Below, one piece after another: positions 47,252 through 57,443 of a stretch of 64,000 nt of DNA. The notes below the pieces were generated by a model. It was not told where the DNA came from, made no database searches, and saw nothing but the letters and a program-made list of their open reading frames with translations. The first letter of the stretch is position 1, and each line of letters starts with the position of its first letter. Source of the DNA: Porpolomopsis calyptriformis (Eukaryota > Basidiomycota > Agaricomycetes > Agaricales > Hygrophoraceae). The DNA lies in assembly GCA_951640195.1 (NCBI GenBank), contig OX621163.1, forward strand, positions 3,038,001-3,102,000, written 5' to 3'. A program made the translations under genes and the position numbers.

Positions 47252-47652
47252 TGTCACGGATGTAAATTTTCACTTTCTCTCTATGTTAGTCATCATTGCT
47301 TAGTTGGACAGGTCTTATCTTTGCTTGGGATTCCCCAGGGATTCCCCACAGTCTCGTATCTTTTCATATATCCTAGATAAGACATATTTCATTTCCGACA
47401 ATCATGTTTCACCCTTTCACATGCTCCGAGTCTTCTATCATGCTTATCTCTACTCGTCGCATGTATTCCTCATGTAAACACTGACTCATCCGCAGTAAGG
47501 TAGTCAGTATATAAACCCCTAGTTAGTCGTACTCAGACTTTAAGTCTGATTCCTTGTTAGACAACCCAATAACTAGGACTTGAGATCTTATCAACGTCTT
47601 GGGACAGAGCACTCCGAAGTAAAACCATCTCAACAATATCCAGTTTATAACA
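47252..47652 (+). repeat. Outer element 5' LTR (401 bp)
   Basis: It begins TGTCACGG and ends TATAACA, matching 61053-61442. It carries an extra 11 bp (a GGATTCCCC duplication near 47330) absent from the 3' copy. TATATAAA at 47508-47515 is the probable promoter TATA box. The predicted RNA start is near 47542. Confidence 0.92.
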
Positions 47653-47653
47653 A

Positions 47654-47664
47654 GAATCAGACTT
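47654..47664 (+). other. Outer element primer-binding site, self-complementary to its LTR
   Basis: GAATCAGACTT starts one base after the 5' LTR and is the exact reverse complement of AAGTCTGATTC at 47542-47552 in the LTR. That LTR segment lies 34 nt after the start of the TATA box, where the transcript 5' end is expected. No match to a tRNA 3' end (TGG start) is seen. Confidence 0.7.
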
Positions 47665-47709
47665 CCTTCTTGCTCTCTCCCCTCTACTTGATCCACCCTT
47701 ATCTTCACA

Positions 47710-49218
47710 CTGGACGATGATGAGGACCTTTACAATCCCTCTGAGCAGAACAACCCTCTTTCTCGATCGCTCTACTCACAAACCCGAATCTTCCCAGATC
47801 CAAACAAGGAAGCTAGTCAAGCTTCCCCTCTACCAACTATCTCACAAACTCTAGGAAGAACTCGAAGCAAAACAACTCGCTTACTCGCCGCCACCCAGTC
47901 ACAACGCCCCATCACTCCCCCTACTGTTAGATATCAACCCTTTCCATTTCAACAACCTACTCAACCTTCTTCACCCTTAACAACACCTTCACCTTCACCA
48001 TCACCAGATCCAATGGGTTCTCGCGCTAACCCCCCTGTTCCCAATCTCAACGAGATCCTCGCAGTCATGAATGACTTGCGGAGAGAGATGGCCAACCTCC
48101 AGGCTTCGAATGCAAACCAGGCAGCAGAGATTCAAGATCTCTATCAACAACTTGCTGCCCAAGCTCAGCCTCAGCCTCCACTGCAACCTCAACTGCAACC
48201 TCCTGCTGCTCCCACCATCGAGATAAAGATGGCCAAGCCAGATGAATTTACTGGTTGACAGCAGGACGTTGACAAATTTATTAACAGCTGCGAATTGTAT
48301 TTTATGGGAAAACCGTACCGCAACGAACACAAGATCCCCTTTGCCCTTTCCTTCATGAAAGGGACAAATGCTCAAACCTGGTCCGAGAAGGAGACAAACG
48401 ACATGAGGACTGTTAACTGGACTGGCCCAACTGCTACCTGGGCTGCATTTGTGACTCGATTCCGGACAACGTTCGAAGGAATTGACAGACAGTCCCGTGC
48501 TCGCAACGACATCAAGAATCTCCGCCAGGGAAGGAAGAAGATAGAAGATTACAATCTGCGCTTCGGCACTTTACAGGTCGATACCGGTTTCAATGATGCT
48601 GCCCTCATCAATCTCTACCAAGCTGGACTCAACTCTGAGTTCATTGAATTTGTTTACCAACTCCCCGCCGTCCCAACCACACTTCAAGAGTGGAAGGACG
48701 CCACGACACATTACCAACACCAAAAAGATATTCTCGCCTTACAAAAACAGTCCTCTATATCCTGACCCCAATACTCCAACCCCTTTCCTGCCCGAGGATC
48801 ATACGTGGCTGTGACGACGACCCGTCAAACATCAGCAGCCCCCACCATCAAGAGAGAAGAACCTTCCTCTTCTGCCCTTATGATCCTATATGGAAACTGC
48901 TATTCCTGCGGCCAACCAGGGCACTTTGTGAATGCCTGCCCAAACCATGTCGCTGGTGATGCGAAGACTCTACCCGATACCTCTTCCTCACGTCGAGGAG
49001 GATATTTCTGAGGCAGAGGAGGCTACCGAGGATGAGGATGAGGATGAGGTCGCGACATACGTGTCGTTACCACTGAGCCCAGCATGGAGAACGTCAACTC
49101 GCCCCCTACACTGGGAACAAGCGAGACTCCGTCGGATATGGCGAAATGTGGTATACGCAATTAGTTGGATGATCAAAAAAAGAGGTTAGCTACGGACTTG
49201 AAGTCCCAGGGTTTTTAA
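47710..49218 (+). pseudogene. Outer element gag (capsid and zinc knuckle), with nonsense mutations
   Basis: One reading frame runs from about 47710 to 49218 once point stops are ignored. A Pro/Gln-rich N-terminus and coiled coil (EILAVMNDLRREMANLQAS) precede the Retrotrans_gag core (KFINSCELYF, WAAFVTRFRTTF, NLRQGRKKIEDY). Then come a CCHC knuckle CYSCGQPGHFVNAC near 48900 and a Gly/Arg-rich end. In-frame TGA at 48256, 48763, 49009 and three more in the Gly/Arg run are mostly CGA or TGG changed to TGA. The likely start codon is now CTG at 47710 (context TCACA-CTG-GAC); the next ATG is 48013. A slippery A-AAA-AAG at 49176-49182 precedes the end. Confidence 0.8.
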
Positions 49219-52200
49219 AAGGTTCAGACGATTCGCCCAACATTACAGACCATACCACTCGATGTACCATTACCCCATGCAATTCATTTCGAACTCTTGG
49301 TACTATCGAAAAGGGCGATTCAGGACTTATGATGGATGTTTGGATCAAAGCTTCAGACAGTGGCCGACGTGTCCCCGCCATGTGTCTTATTGATAGTGGA
49401 GCTTCTGGGAACTTTATGGACGAGACCTTCGCAACTCATCACAAATTTACTCTTCAGGATTTGGAAACCCCAATCCCCATACGGAATGCTGATGGGTCAG
49501 AGAACCGAGGAGGCCCGATCGTTTCTGACACAGATGTCTGGATAGAAGCTCCAGGTGGACACACTGAAAGGATCCGTTTGGAAGTGACCGACCTCAGATC
49601 CAAGTTTGATATTATCCTTGGCTACCCATGGCTTAGAGCTCAAAACCCTAGTATCGATTAGGAGAAGTCAACACTGGCTCTTGGAGGCAAAGAGACTTCT
49701 CGTCGGTATTGTAGCGGCGAAGCAGAGCCCTCTATGGTAGAATCGGTCTCACTGGCAATAACAAGTATTTCAAAATCGGATGAATCTCGAGCCAGCACAG
49801 TGGAGGAAGATATGCGAAAGTTTGTACCAGAGGTCTATTGGAAAGACTATGTTAGTGTCTTTGCCAAGGAGTCCTTTGATTGCCTTCCACCCCATTCCGA
49901 GTTCAATCACGTCATTGATCTTAAAGACGACTTTGTACCTCAAAATGATGTGACTTATCCGATGTCCCCTCGAGAGATAGACTTCCTAGTGAAGTTTTTG
50001 GAAGAAAATGTGGCCACTGGACGAATATTCAAGGGATCCTTGCCTCAAGCCGCTCCCTTCTTCCTGAGCAAGAAAGCTGAGGAAATCAATGCAAAAGGAC
50101 AAGACGCTGGATACAGACCAATCAAAGACTACCGTTATCTGAACCACTTTACCGTTCCTGATCGATATCCTCTACCACTACTCCATCAAATCATTCAACA
50201 ACCAAAGCTATGATCTGCTGCACTATTCACAGTTGTAGATATCCAATGGGGATTTAACAATATCCGGATTAAAGAAGGTGACGAATGGAAAGCTGCCTTC
50301 AATACGGTCAAGGGACTCTATATTCCAAGAGTGATGTTCTTTGGTCTACGAAATTCTCCAGCCACTTTCCAATGGATGATCGATACGCGATTTGCTGAAG
50401 TGTTGAAATCAGGTTGTGTTTTTATCTATATTGATGACATTCTCATCTGCGGAGATGATCTGGAAGAATTGCGTTATTGGACATTCAAAACTCTTGACAT
50501 CATGAAGAAGAACAAACTCTCCTGTAAACCTGTCAAATGTCAATTCGAGAAAGAAGAGGTGATCTATCTAGGGATGACCTTGATGAAGGGTCATATCGGG
50601 ACCAATCCCAAGAAGATCAAAGCCATAGCCGAATGGCCTGAACCTCGAACCGTGAAACAACTTCAATCCTTTCTCGGAAGCGCGAATTTCTGGAGAAAAT
50701 ATATCAAGGACTTTTCAAAGATCGCTCAACCACTTAACCAATTACTCCGCAAGGATACTGTATGGGAATGGACTCCCGAACGACAACACGCCTTTAGCCA
50801 ATTGAAACACTCCCTCACGAATGCCCCTGTCCTCGAAGTACTGGATCAAGATTTGCCATACTGTTTGGAGACTGACGCCTCTGGTTTTGCCTTAGGAGGA
50901 ATACTGTCTCAACTGCATGAACACGACTGGAAACCTGTAGGCTTTCATTCAAGATCTTTAACCCCAGCTGAAAAGAAATATCCAACTCACGACGCCGAAC
51001 TCCTAGCGATAATAGACTGTCTTAAAGCGTGGCAACATCTTTTGGAAGGGTCACGACATGACCTTCTGATTCGTACCGACAGCCTCGCCCTCAAATATTT
51101 CAGTATCGCTCGTGTGTTATTTGGATGACGTGCTCGTTGGTCAGAAATTTTATCAAGATATGAATACAAGATCAAGTACGTCCTGGGGAGAAAGAACAAG
51201 GCCGATGGGTTATCTAGATGCCTGGATTATTTCGACAAGGGTAAAGGCGAGGTGGAAGATGAGATTTTAATCGCAGACAAACATTGGATCAATTCGATCG
51301 TCAAACTTTCGGAACCAAACTTTTTTGCAAGATTACGCTTCAAACTGCCAATACTGAACAAGATCTCACAGAAACTCGAGGGTGCCTCACTGTTTTGGGA
51401 CCAAGTTGATGGGTTGGTTTGCGATGTTGAAGGTCGAATTGTGGTGCCGGAGGAAGTATCTCTGCGCACAGACATAATACAACTGTCCCACGCCTACCCC
51501 CATGCTGGACACCCTGGCATTGAGAAGACGAAGGAGCTAGTGCTCTGAAACTTTGTTTGGGATGGCGTCTCTCAAGATGTTATCAACTACGTACGGTCCT
51601 GTCCTGCTTGTCAACAAAACAAGAATTACCCTTCGAAACTGACAGGACTCCTACAACCTATACCCCCCGCTACTGAACCATGGACTGAAATAACTGTCGA
51701 TCTCATAGTTCAACTACCTGACTCGCTTGGATACGATGCCGTGATGGTAGTCATCGATCGCTTCACGAAATGTGCCCACTTTATTCCGACGACTTCCAAT
51801 CTCTCATCAGAAGGTGCTGCCCGACTCTTCCGCGATCACATCTGGAAACATCATGGATGGCCAAAGAAGATCATCTCCGACTGTGGAGTACAATTTGCAT
51901 CAAAGTTCACGGAAGCCCTCAATAAACTCCTAGGAACCATTTCTGGACTGTCTACTGCCTATCATCCCGAGACCGATGGTCAGACCGAATGAACGAATCA
52001 AGAACTCGAGGTCTACTTATGGTTCTACACCAACTTCATGCAAGATGACTGGTCCGAATGGTTAGCTTCCACCGAATTTGCTTACAATAATCGACAACAC
52101 TCTGCCACGTCACAATCACCCTTCTATTTAGAATATGGCCGTCATCCTCATTTGCCAATCACAATTGAATCCCCGAGCAATGTCCCTGCAGCAAACACCT

Positions 52201-52608
52201 TCCATGAACGTCTCACGTGTGCTCAGAAGAGTGCTGGTGAATCACTATCACACGCCGCAGAATCAATGAAGAAATATGCCGATCGAAAACGGAAACTCTC
52301 TCCCTCCTTCAGAGTTGGAGATTTGGTTTGGTTAGATACCAAAAACATCAAGACGACTCGACCCACCAAGAAATTGGATAACAGAAGAACTGGACCATTC
52401 AAGATCCTAAGACAAATATCAGATCTTGCGTATCTTATCGATATCCCTGGAACTTGGAAGCTCCATCCAGTTTTTCATGTATCACTCCTGAGACCGAACG
52501 TCGAAGATAAGTCGCTCCACCCTGATATTACTGATACATCTCGACCTCCCCCAGATCTGATCAAGAATGAAGAAGAATATGAAGTCGAATCTATTTTTCA
52601 ACACTCTG

Positions 52609-53057
52609 TGTTAAGGCGCAGTGATCTTTCGGTCGGCTTTATGGGATCAACGGATAGAACAAAGATCCTAGTCGAATGACAAGGGGGGGGTGTCTATGTT
52701 GAGATCGAAACTGGGGATACAAACTCTAGCGACGCTATTTATCTATGTTCTGAGTTTGAATCCTACGACTCAACGGCGATCCATGGAACGGCTGATTCAG
52801 CTGCTGCGGAGGGCTGCGCAACTGCGGATGACTGAGCTGCTGCGGATGGCTGCGCAACTGCGGATGGCGTCATTGCCGACCAATGGCGGAAGTCGCTCGT
52901 GCGTGACAGTGACAGGTGTGACAGTCACGGTGACAGTCACGGTCACAAGTGACCAGAGAGAGACGAGAGATAAGGAAGGTGATGAAGGAATGAGATAAGA
53001 TTAGATAAACTGCGATAAGATAAGATAAGAATGAAAAAGAATGAACGTATCGTAACA
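52609..53057 (-). repeat. Inner element 3' LTR (449 bp)
   Basis: Same length as 59512-59960, and the 102-codon translation across most of its length is identical, so divergence is at or near zero. The GATA array lies at 52969-53029 and the predicted RNA start at 52712 (minus strand). The purine tract lies just beyond at 53058-53070. Confidence 0.92.
52969..53029 (-). promoter_or_regulatory. Array of six GATAA motifs in the inner LTR U3
   Basis: GATAAG or GATAAA at 52969, 52994, 53004, 53014, 53019 and 53024 on the + strand, the last three overlapping. In element orientation the array lies about 230-320 nt upstream of the ATAAATA box. Fungal GATA factors (nitrogen, iron or light regulators) bind WGATAR. 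The same array is in the 5' LTR at 59872-59932. Confidence 0.6.
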
Positions 53058-53090
53058 TCACTCTCCCTTCAGAATCGCGTCCGCGCGAAT

Positions 53091-56000
53091 TCAACGTAGG
53101 CGTTGGAGATGTCTTGAGCAGTCTCGTAATAGCCAGCGAGGCGCGTAACAAGGAACAGTGGGGAGGTAATGGCCGTATCGTCGTTGGATATCCACGGCCG
53201 AAAGAGGGAGCGTAAGCTGGTACAGACGGAGTACTTGGCCACGGCTGTCCAGTCGTGCAATGAGAGTGACCGCGTTGACTGGGCCTTTCTCGTAGATCCA
53301 GACTCGTCGTACGTGTGTGGGGAGGTGGGGGAAGAGAATAGAGATGTCGAAATCGGAATCCAGGGCACGATCGACTTCGACGGGCGTGAGCGGGACGATG
53401 ACATCGATGTTGTCGGACATCGTTGGCGGTTTGTAGCCTTCGCCGTACGAATCCGTGATCGGGTCGTAAAGGCGATCGTCGATGCCAAAGAAATCGTCCA
53501 TGCGAATGACGCGGATCTGAAGCTTCAGGGCTGGTCGTTTCGGGTTCAGAGCGTGGAACTCGTCGACTAGCTCTTGGGCATGCGCGACATCGGATGCGGA
53601 TTGCCAGGTGTTCTCTTCGTTGGTGTAGCCTTCCCAATGTACCAGATATTGGAGTCGCTTCCGGTGGATTCGGGAATCCAGAATTTTCTCGATGACGTAT
53701 TCGGTTTCGTCGTTCACTTGGAGGGGAGGAGGGGGAGGAGGAGCCTTTTGATTGGGAAAGGAAGAAGGACGGTATGGGGATAGATAGGATTCGTTGAAGA
53801 CTGGGTGTAAGCCCGTCCATTCATGGGGGAGTTCGAGTCGGTAGGCGGAACGACCAACTTTCTCGATGACCTTGAAGGGTCCGAAGCGTTTGTTGTCGAG
53901 CTTCTTCATCGCACGATTGGTCTTGATGTTCGTGGCGGCGAGCCAGACCTTGTCTCCGGAGGCGTACTCCTGAATGGGTCGGGATCGCTTATCGTGACTA
54001 GCCTTCATTTGTTCGTTGGCCTGCCTGAGAGCGGACTCGGTTTCCTGACGGACTCGCTTCATTCGTTCTGCGAATTGGGTGGCGGACTCGTTTCGGACTT
54101 CTCTTCGGGTATCGTTTCCAGACCAAGGGTGTTGACCGTAATTGACGTAGAAGGGAGTTTGGGTGGTGGCAGCGTGGACAGAGTTATTGTACGAAAACTC
54201 AGCTAATGCCAACCATTCCTTCCAATTGTCCTGACGATGATTGACGAAGACTCGCAGGTATTGCTCGAGAGTCTGGTTCATTCGTTCGGACTGGCCATCA
54301 GTTTGAGGGTGGTAGGCGGTGGAAACGTTTTGCGTCGTGCCTAGGAGGCGGAAGAGATCAGTCATGTACTTGGATACGAATCGTGGATCGCAATCGTGAA
54401 TGATTCGTCGTGGGACTCCGTGATCTCGGATGATGCGATCTCGAATGATCTTCGCGAAGCCTTCTGAATTGAGTTCGATGTGGGTAGCCTCGAACTTGAC
54501 TGCTTTCAAAAAGGTATCGACAATGGTCAGGACGGCATTGTAGCCCTGACACTCGGGGATCGGTCCTACGAGGTCAACGGTGATCGTGTCCCAAGGGCGA
54601 GTCGGGGGATCGAATGGGTGAAGCGGGGTCTTCGCGGGTAGACGAGATGCCTTGGTGCGTTGGCAAGTCTCACAACCGGAGATGTACTGTTTTACGTCTC
54701 GACGGATGGTGGGCCACCAGTAGTCACGACAGAGGACTTCAGTGGTCTTGAGGGGGCCGTAATGTCCTGACAAGGGATTGTCGTGATACCGAGAGATAAT
54801 CTCGCCACGGAGGGGTTTGTCGACAGAGACGTAAATCCTATCGTTGAAGGTAAGGATACCATCGTCTTGAGTCTTCCAATCGTTTTCTTGTTTTTTCTGA
54901 AGGAGTGTAACGGAATCTTCTTGGTTCCGGTAAGAGTTCTTGATGCGTAAGCGAAGGTGGTTAGGTTCGATATCGAGTTGAACCAGTCGGAGGTCTATGA
55001 TAGAGCAAGAATCGAGAGAAAAAAGAGAGTCGGGTAAAAGAATCGTGTCGTCGTTATCGTCCACTCCCCTCTCAAATCCTGGTCGTCTCGACAGGATGTC
55101 AGCCTTCGAATTGGCCTTGCCAGCAATGTGATGAAGGGTGAAATGGAAATCCTGCAACTCCGTAAGCCAGCGAGCTTGACGTCTGTTGAGCTTCTGCGGC
55201 TTCTTGAAGTACTGGAGGTTGGCGTGGTCAGTCCAAACCTCAAAGACTTGCTTTGCGGACAACAGATGCTTGCGGAATTCTTGAAGAGCGGCCATTATTG
55301 CGAGGAGTTCGCGATCGTAAATTTGATAATTTCGTTCCGCAGGACTGAGGGACTTCGAGAGGAATCCGATGGGCTTCCAGATGTTTTCTTGTTTTTGTGA
55401 GAGTATAGCGCCCAGAGCGTATTCGGAAGCATCAGTCTCGATGCGGAGTAGGTCGTAATCATTAGCGATAGAAAGGACAGGAGCGGTGGTAATGATAGTT
55501 TTGAGGATGTTGAAGGCATCCTGACATTGATCAGTCCATTCAAAAGGAGTGTTACCAGTTAAGACATTAAGGGGGCGGGCAATACCGGCGAAATGGTGGA
55601 TGAAGCGACGGTAGAAGTTGCAAAATCCGAGGAAAGACTGAACGTCGCGCTTGCAGGTCGGAATTGGCCAATCGGTGATACCTTGAACCTTGATCGGGTC
55701 CATTCGGACTTGGCCTTCCGAGACAACGACTCCGAGGTATTCCACTTGCTTTTGGTCGAACTCGCATTTATCGGGCTTGAGATAAAGCTTGTGTTCGCGA
55801 AGTAGGGACATAACTTCGTGGACGTGCCGATGATGCGTTTCGAGATCCTTGTCAAAGATCAATATATCGTCGATATAGATCAGTACGTGACCTTGGTGGA
55901 TCTGGACGTGGAAAATGTCGTTCATCATTGTCTGGAAAGTGGCAGGCGAATTTGTGAGTCCAAAGAACATGACCAGAGGTTCGAACAAGCCACGGTTGGT

Positions 56001-57443
56001 CCTGAACGCGGCCTTGTGTTCGTCGCCTTCCTTGATGCGAACGTTGTTGTAACCCCAACGAATGTCCAGTTTGGTGAAATAACGGGCATTTTGAAGGGTG
56101 TCAATGAGTTCGGTGATCAAGGGGAGCGGGTAGCGATTCTTGACGGTCAGATCGTTCAACTTGCGGTAGTCCTGGATCGGGCGTAATCGACCATCTTTCT
56201 TCTTGATGAAGAAGAAAGGAGAAGCGATAGGAGAGATTGAAGGGCGAATTCGTCCAGTTCGGAGGTTTTCTTCGAGGAATTCGTCGAGTTGAGAACGTTC
56301 CTCCACGCTCAGGGGGTAGATCTTGCAATCGAGTTTCTCGTCGGTTCCAGGGAGTAATTCGATCGCGTGGTCCCAAGGGCGAGGTGGTGGCAGTTCATCG
56401 AAGTCTTTCTTGGTAAAGACGTCTTGAAATCCGTGAAGATAATCGGGGACGATATCTTTCCAATCGCGGTCTTTCTCTTGAGCTTCAGCAGCCTTGATCG
56501 CGAGTTCTTGCGACTTGGTCATCAACCGTATTCGGATGGCAGGGGTGAGGTCGATCATGAGGAGACGATCGTCTTCCTCCAAGGTGAGGTTGTTGATGTC
56601 GGAAGAATCAACGGAGGGATGACAGTCTGGTGGACATCGGTTGAAATCGAGGGTGCCGGTCTTCCAGTCCATGGAGGGATTGTGGGTCTTGAGCCAATCG
56701 TGTCCAAGGAAGATTTGTCCTTTGCCGAGGTTTGTTACGCCAAAGCTGATTCTTTCCACGTGGGTTCCGATTCGTAGCTCGAGGGTGACCATGTCCGTGA
56801 TGGGACCTTCGGTATTAGGTTGTCCATCGGCGTTGTGTACTCGGACGGGTCGAGCGAGAGGAATCGTATGGAGATCGTGATCTCGGACGTACTTGACATC
56901 GATACAGGAGCCTTCGCATCCGCTGTCGACGAGAGCGGTGGCAGTGTGCTCCGTACGATCGTCCAAGGTAACAAGATGAGCTCGGAGGACGAGTTGATTT
57001 CCCTGGGAGCCGCGAACGAAGACGTGGGGCTGTTTGAGTTCGTTCAGAGCTCGAATGGCACTTTCTGGGGTAAGAGCGGTGATTTCATCGATGGTGGATT
57101 GTACCATCTCTCGCGATCGTGCAGGATGTGACCAGTGCTGAAGAATGGAGATCGCGGAATTAGCATTTTCCTTAATGGCATTAACGATGTCTAAAGGTGT
57201 TAAAAGAGTGTTGACGTTGATTGAATCGACAGAGGGAGACAATGGTTCGGGAGTGGGGATTTCGTGGCGTTCAATGCGTGCATCTGGTGAAACAGGTTTC
57301 GGAGCGGGAGAAACAACGGGGATATTGGATTCGGGTATAGCAGGTGTTGTACATGCCGTTGCTATAGATAAAGGAGAAATGTCCGATACAGTGTTATGCC
57401 AGAGCAGGCAACTACCAGTCGAATGAAGGGAACGCATCTTCAT
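53091..57443 (-). CDS. Inner element pol polyprotein (PR-RT-RNaseH-IN-chromodomain plus extra C-terminal domain)
   Basis: A single open frame of 1450 codons starting MKMRSLHS. Aspartic protease VDSGCEGSC near residue 185; RT with YIDDILIF near 535; RNase H IETDASEYALGAIL near 670; integrase H..H..C..C (GHYGPLKTTEVL, CETCQRTK) near 915-945; core with TVDLVGP, HDCDPRFVSKY and QTDGQSERMNQ; and a GPF/Y-like KRFGPFKVI. A chromodomain (YVIEKILDSR..LQYLVHWEGY..ENTW) lies near 1240-1290. About 155 more residues follow, ending HLQRLR. Chromoviral pol usually stops at or soon after the chromodomain, so this tail is unusual. All catalytic residues seen are intact. Expressed by ATGA re-initiation after gag, or by frameshift. 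Confidence 0.93.
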   Translation of the reverse strand: MKMRSLHSTGSCLLWHNTVSDISPLSIATACTTPAIPESNIPVVSPAPKPVSPDARIERHEIPTPEPLSPSVDSINVNTLLTPLDIVNAIKENANSAISILQHWSHPARSREMVQSTIDEITALTPESAIRALNELKQPHVFVRGSQGNQLVLRAHLVTLDDRTEHTATALVDSGCEGSCIDVKYVRDHDLHTIPLARPVRVHNADGQPNTEGPITDMVTLELRIGTHVERISFGVTNLGKGQIFLGHDWLKTHNPSMDWKTGTLDFNRCPPDCHPSVDSSDINNLTLEEDDRLLMIDLTPAIRIRLMTKSQELAIKAAEAQEKDRDWKDIVPDYLHGFQDVFTKKDFDELPPPRPWDHAIELLPGTDEKLDCKIYPLSVEERSQLDEFLEENLRTGRIRPSISPIASPFFFIKKKDGRLRPIQDYRKLNDLTVKNRYPLPLITELIDTLQNARYFTKLDIRWGYNNVRIKEGDEHKAAFRTNRGLFEPLVMFFGLTNSPATFQTMMNDIFHVQIHQGHVLIYIDDILIFDKDLETHHRHVHEVMSLLREHKLYLKPDKCEFDQKQVEYLGVVVSEGQVRMDPIKVQGITDWPIPTCKRDVQSFLGFCNFYRRFIHHFAGIARPLNVLTGNTPFEWTDQCQDAFNILKTIITTAPVLSIANDYDLLRIETDASEYALGAILSQKQENIWKPIGFLSKSLSPAERNYQIYDRELLAIMAALQEFRKHLLSAKQVFEVWTDHANLQYFKKPQKLNRRQARWLTELQDFHFTLHHIAGKANSKADILSRRPGFERGVDDNDDTILLPDSLFSLDSCSIIDLRLVQLDIEPNHLRLRIKNSYRNQEDSVTLLQKKQENDWKTQDDGILTFNDRIYVSVDKPLRGEIISRYHDNPLSGHYGPLKTTEVLCRDYWWPTIRRDVKQYISGCETCQRTKASRLPAKTPLHPFDPPTRPWDTITVDLVGPIPECQGYNAVLTIVDTFLKAVKFEATHIELNSEGFAKIIRDRIIRDHGVPRRIIHDCDPRFVSKYMTDLFRLLGTTQNVSTAYHPQTDGQSERMNQTLEQYLRVFVNHRQDNWKEWLALAEFSYNNSVHAATTQTPFYVNYGQHPWSGNDTRREVRNESATQFAERMKRVRQETESALRQANEQMKASHDKRSRPIQEYASGDKVWLAATNIKTNRAMKKLDNKRFGPFKVIEKVGRSAYRLELPHEWTGLHPVFNESYLSPYRPSSFPNQKAPPPPPPLQVNDETEYVIEKILDSRIHRKRLQYLVHWEGYTNEENTWQSASDVAHAQELVDEFHALNPKRPALKLQIRVIRMDDFFGIDDRLYDPITDSYGEGYKPPTMSDNIDVIVPLTPVEVDRALDSDFDISILFPHLPTHVRRVWIYEKGPVNAVTLIARLDSRGQVLRLYQLTLPLSAVDIQRRYGHYLPTVPCYAPRWLLRDCSRHLQRLR

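Noticed and set aside
52690..52998. Identical 102-codon frames in both inner LTRs (also 59593-59901), with a VTVTVT run
   Set aside because: They lie wholly in the LTR, on the opposite strand to the element, and come from palindromic GTGACAGTCACG repeats. No family similarity.
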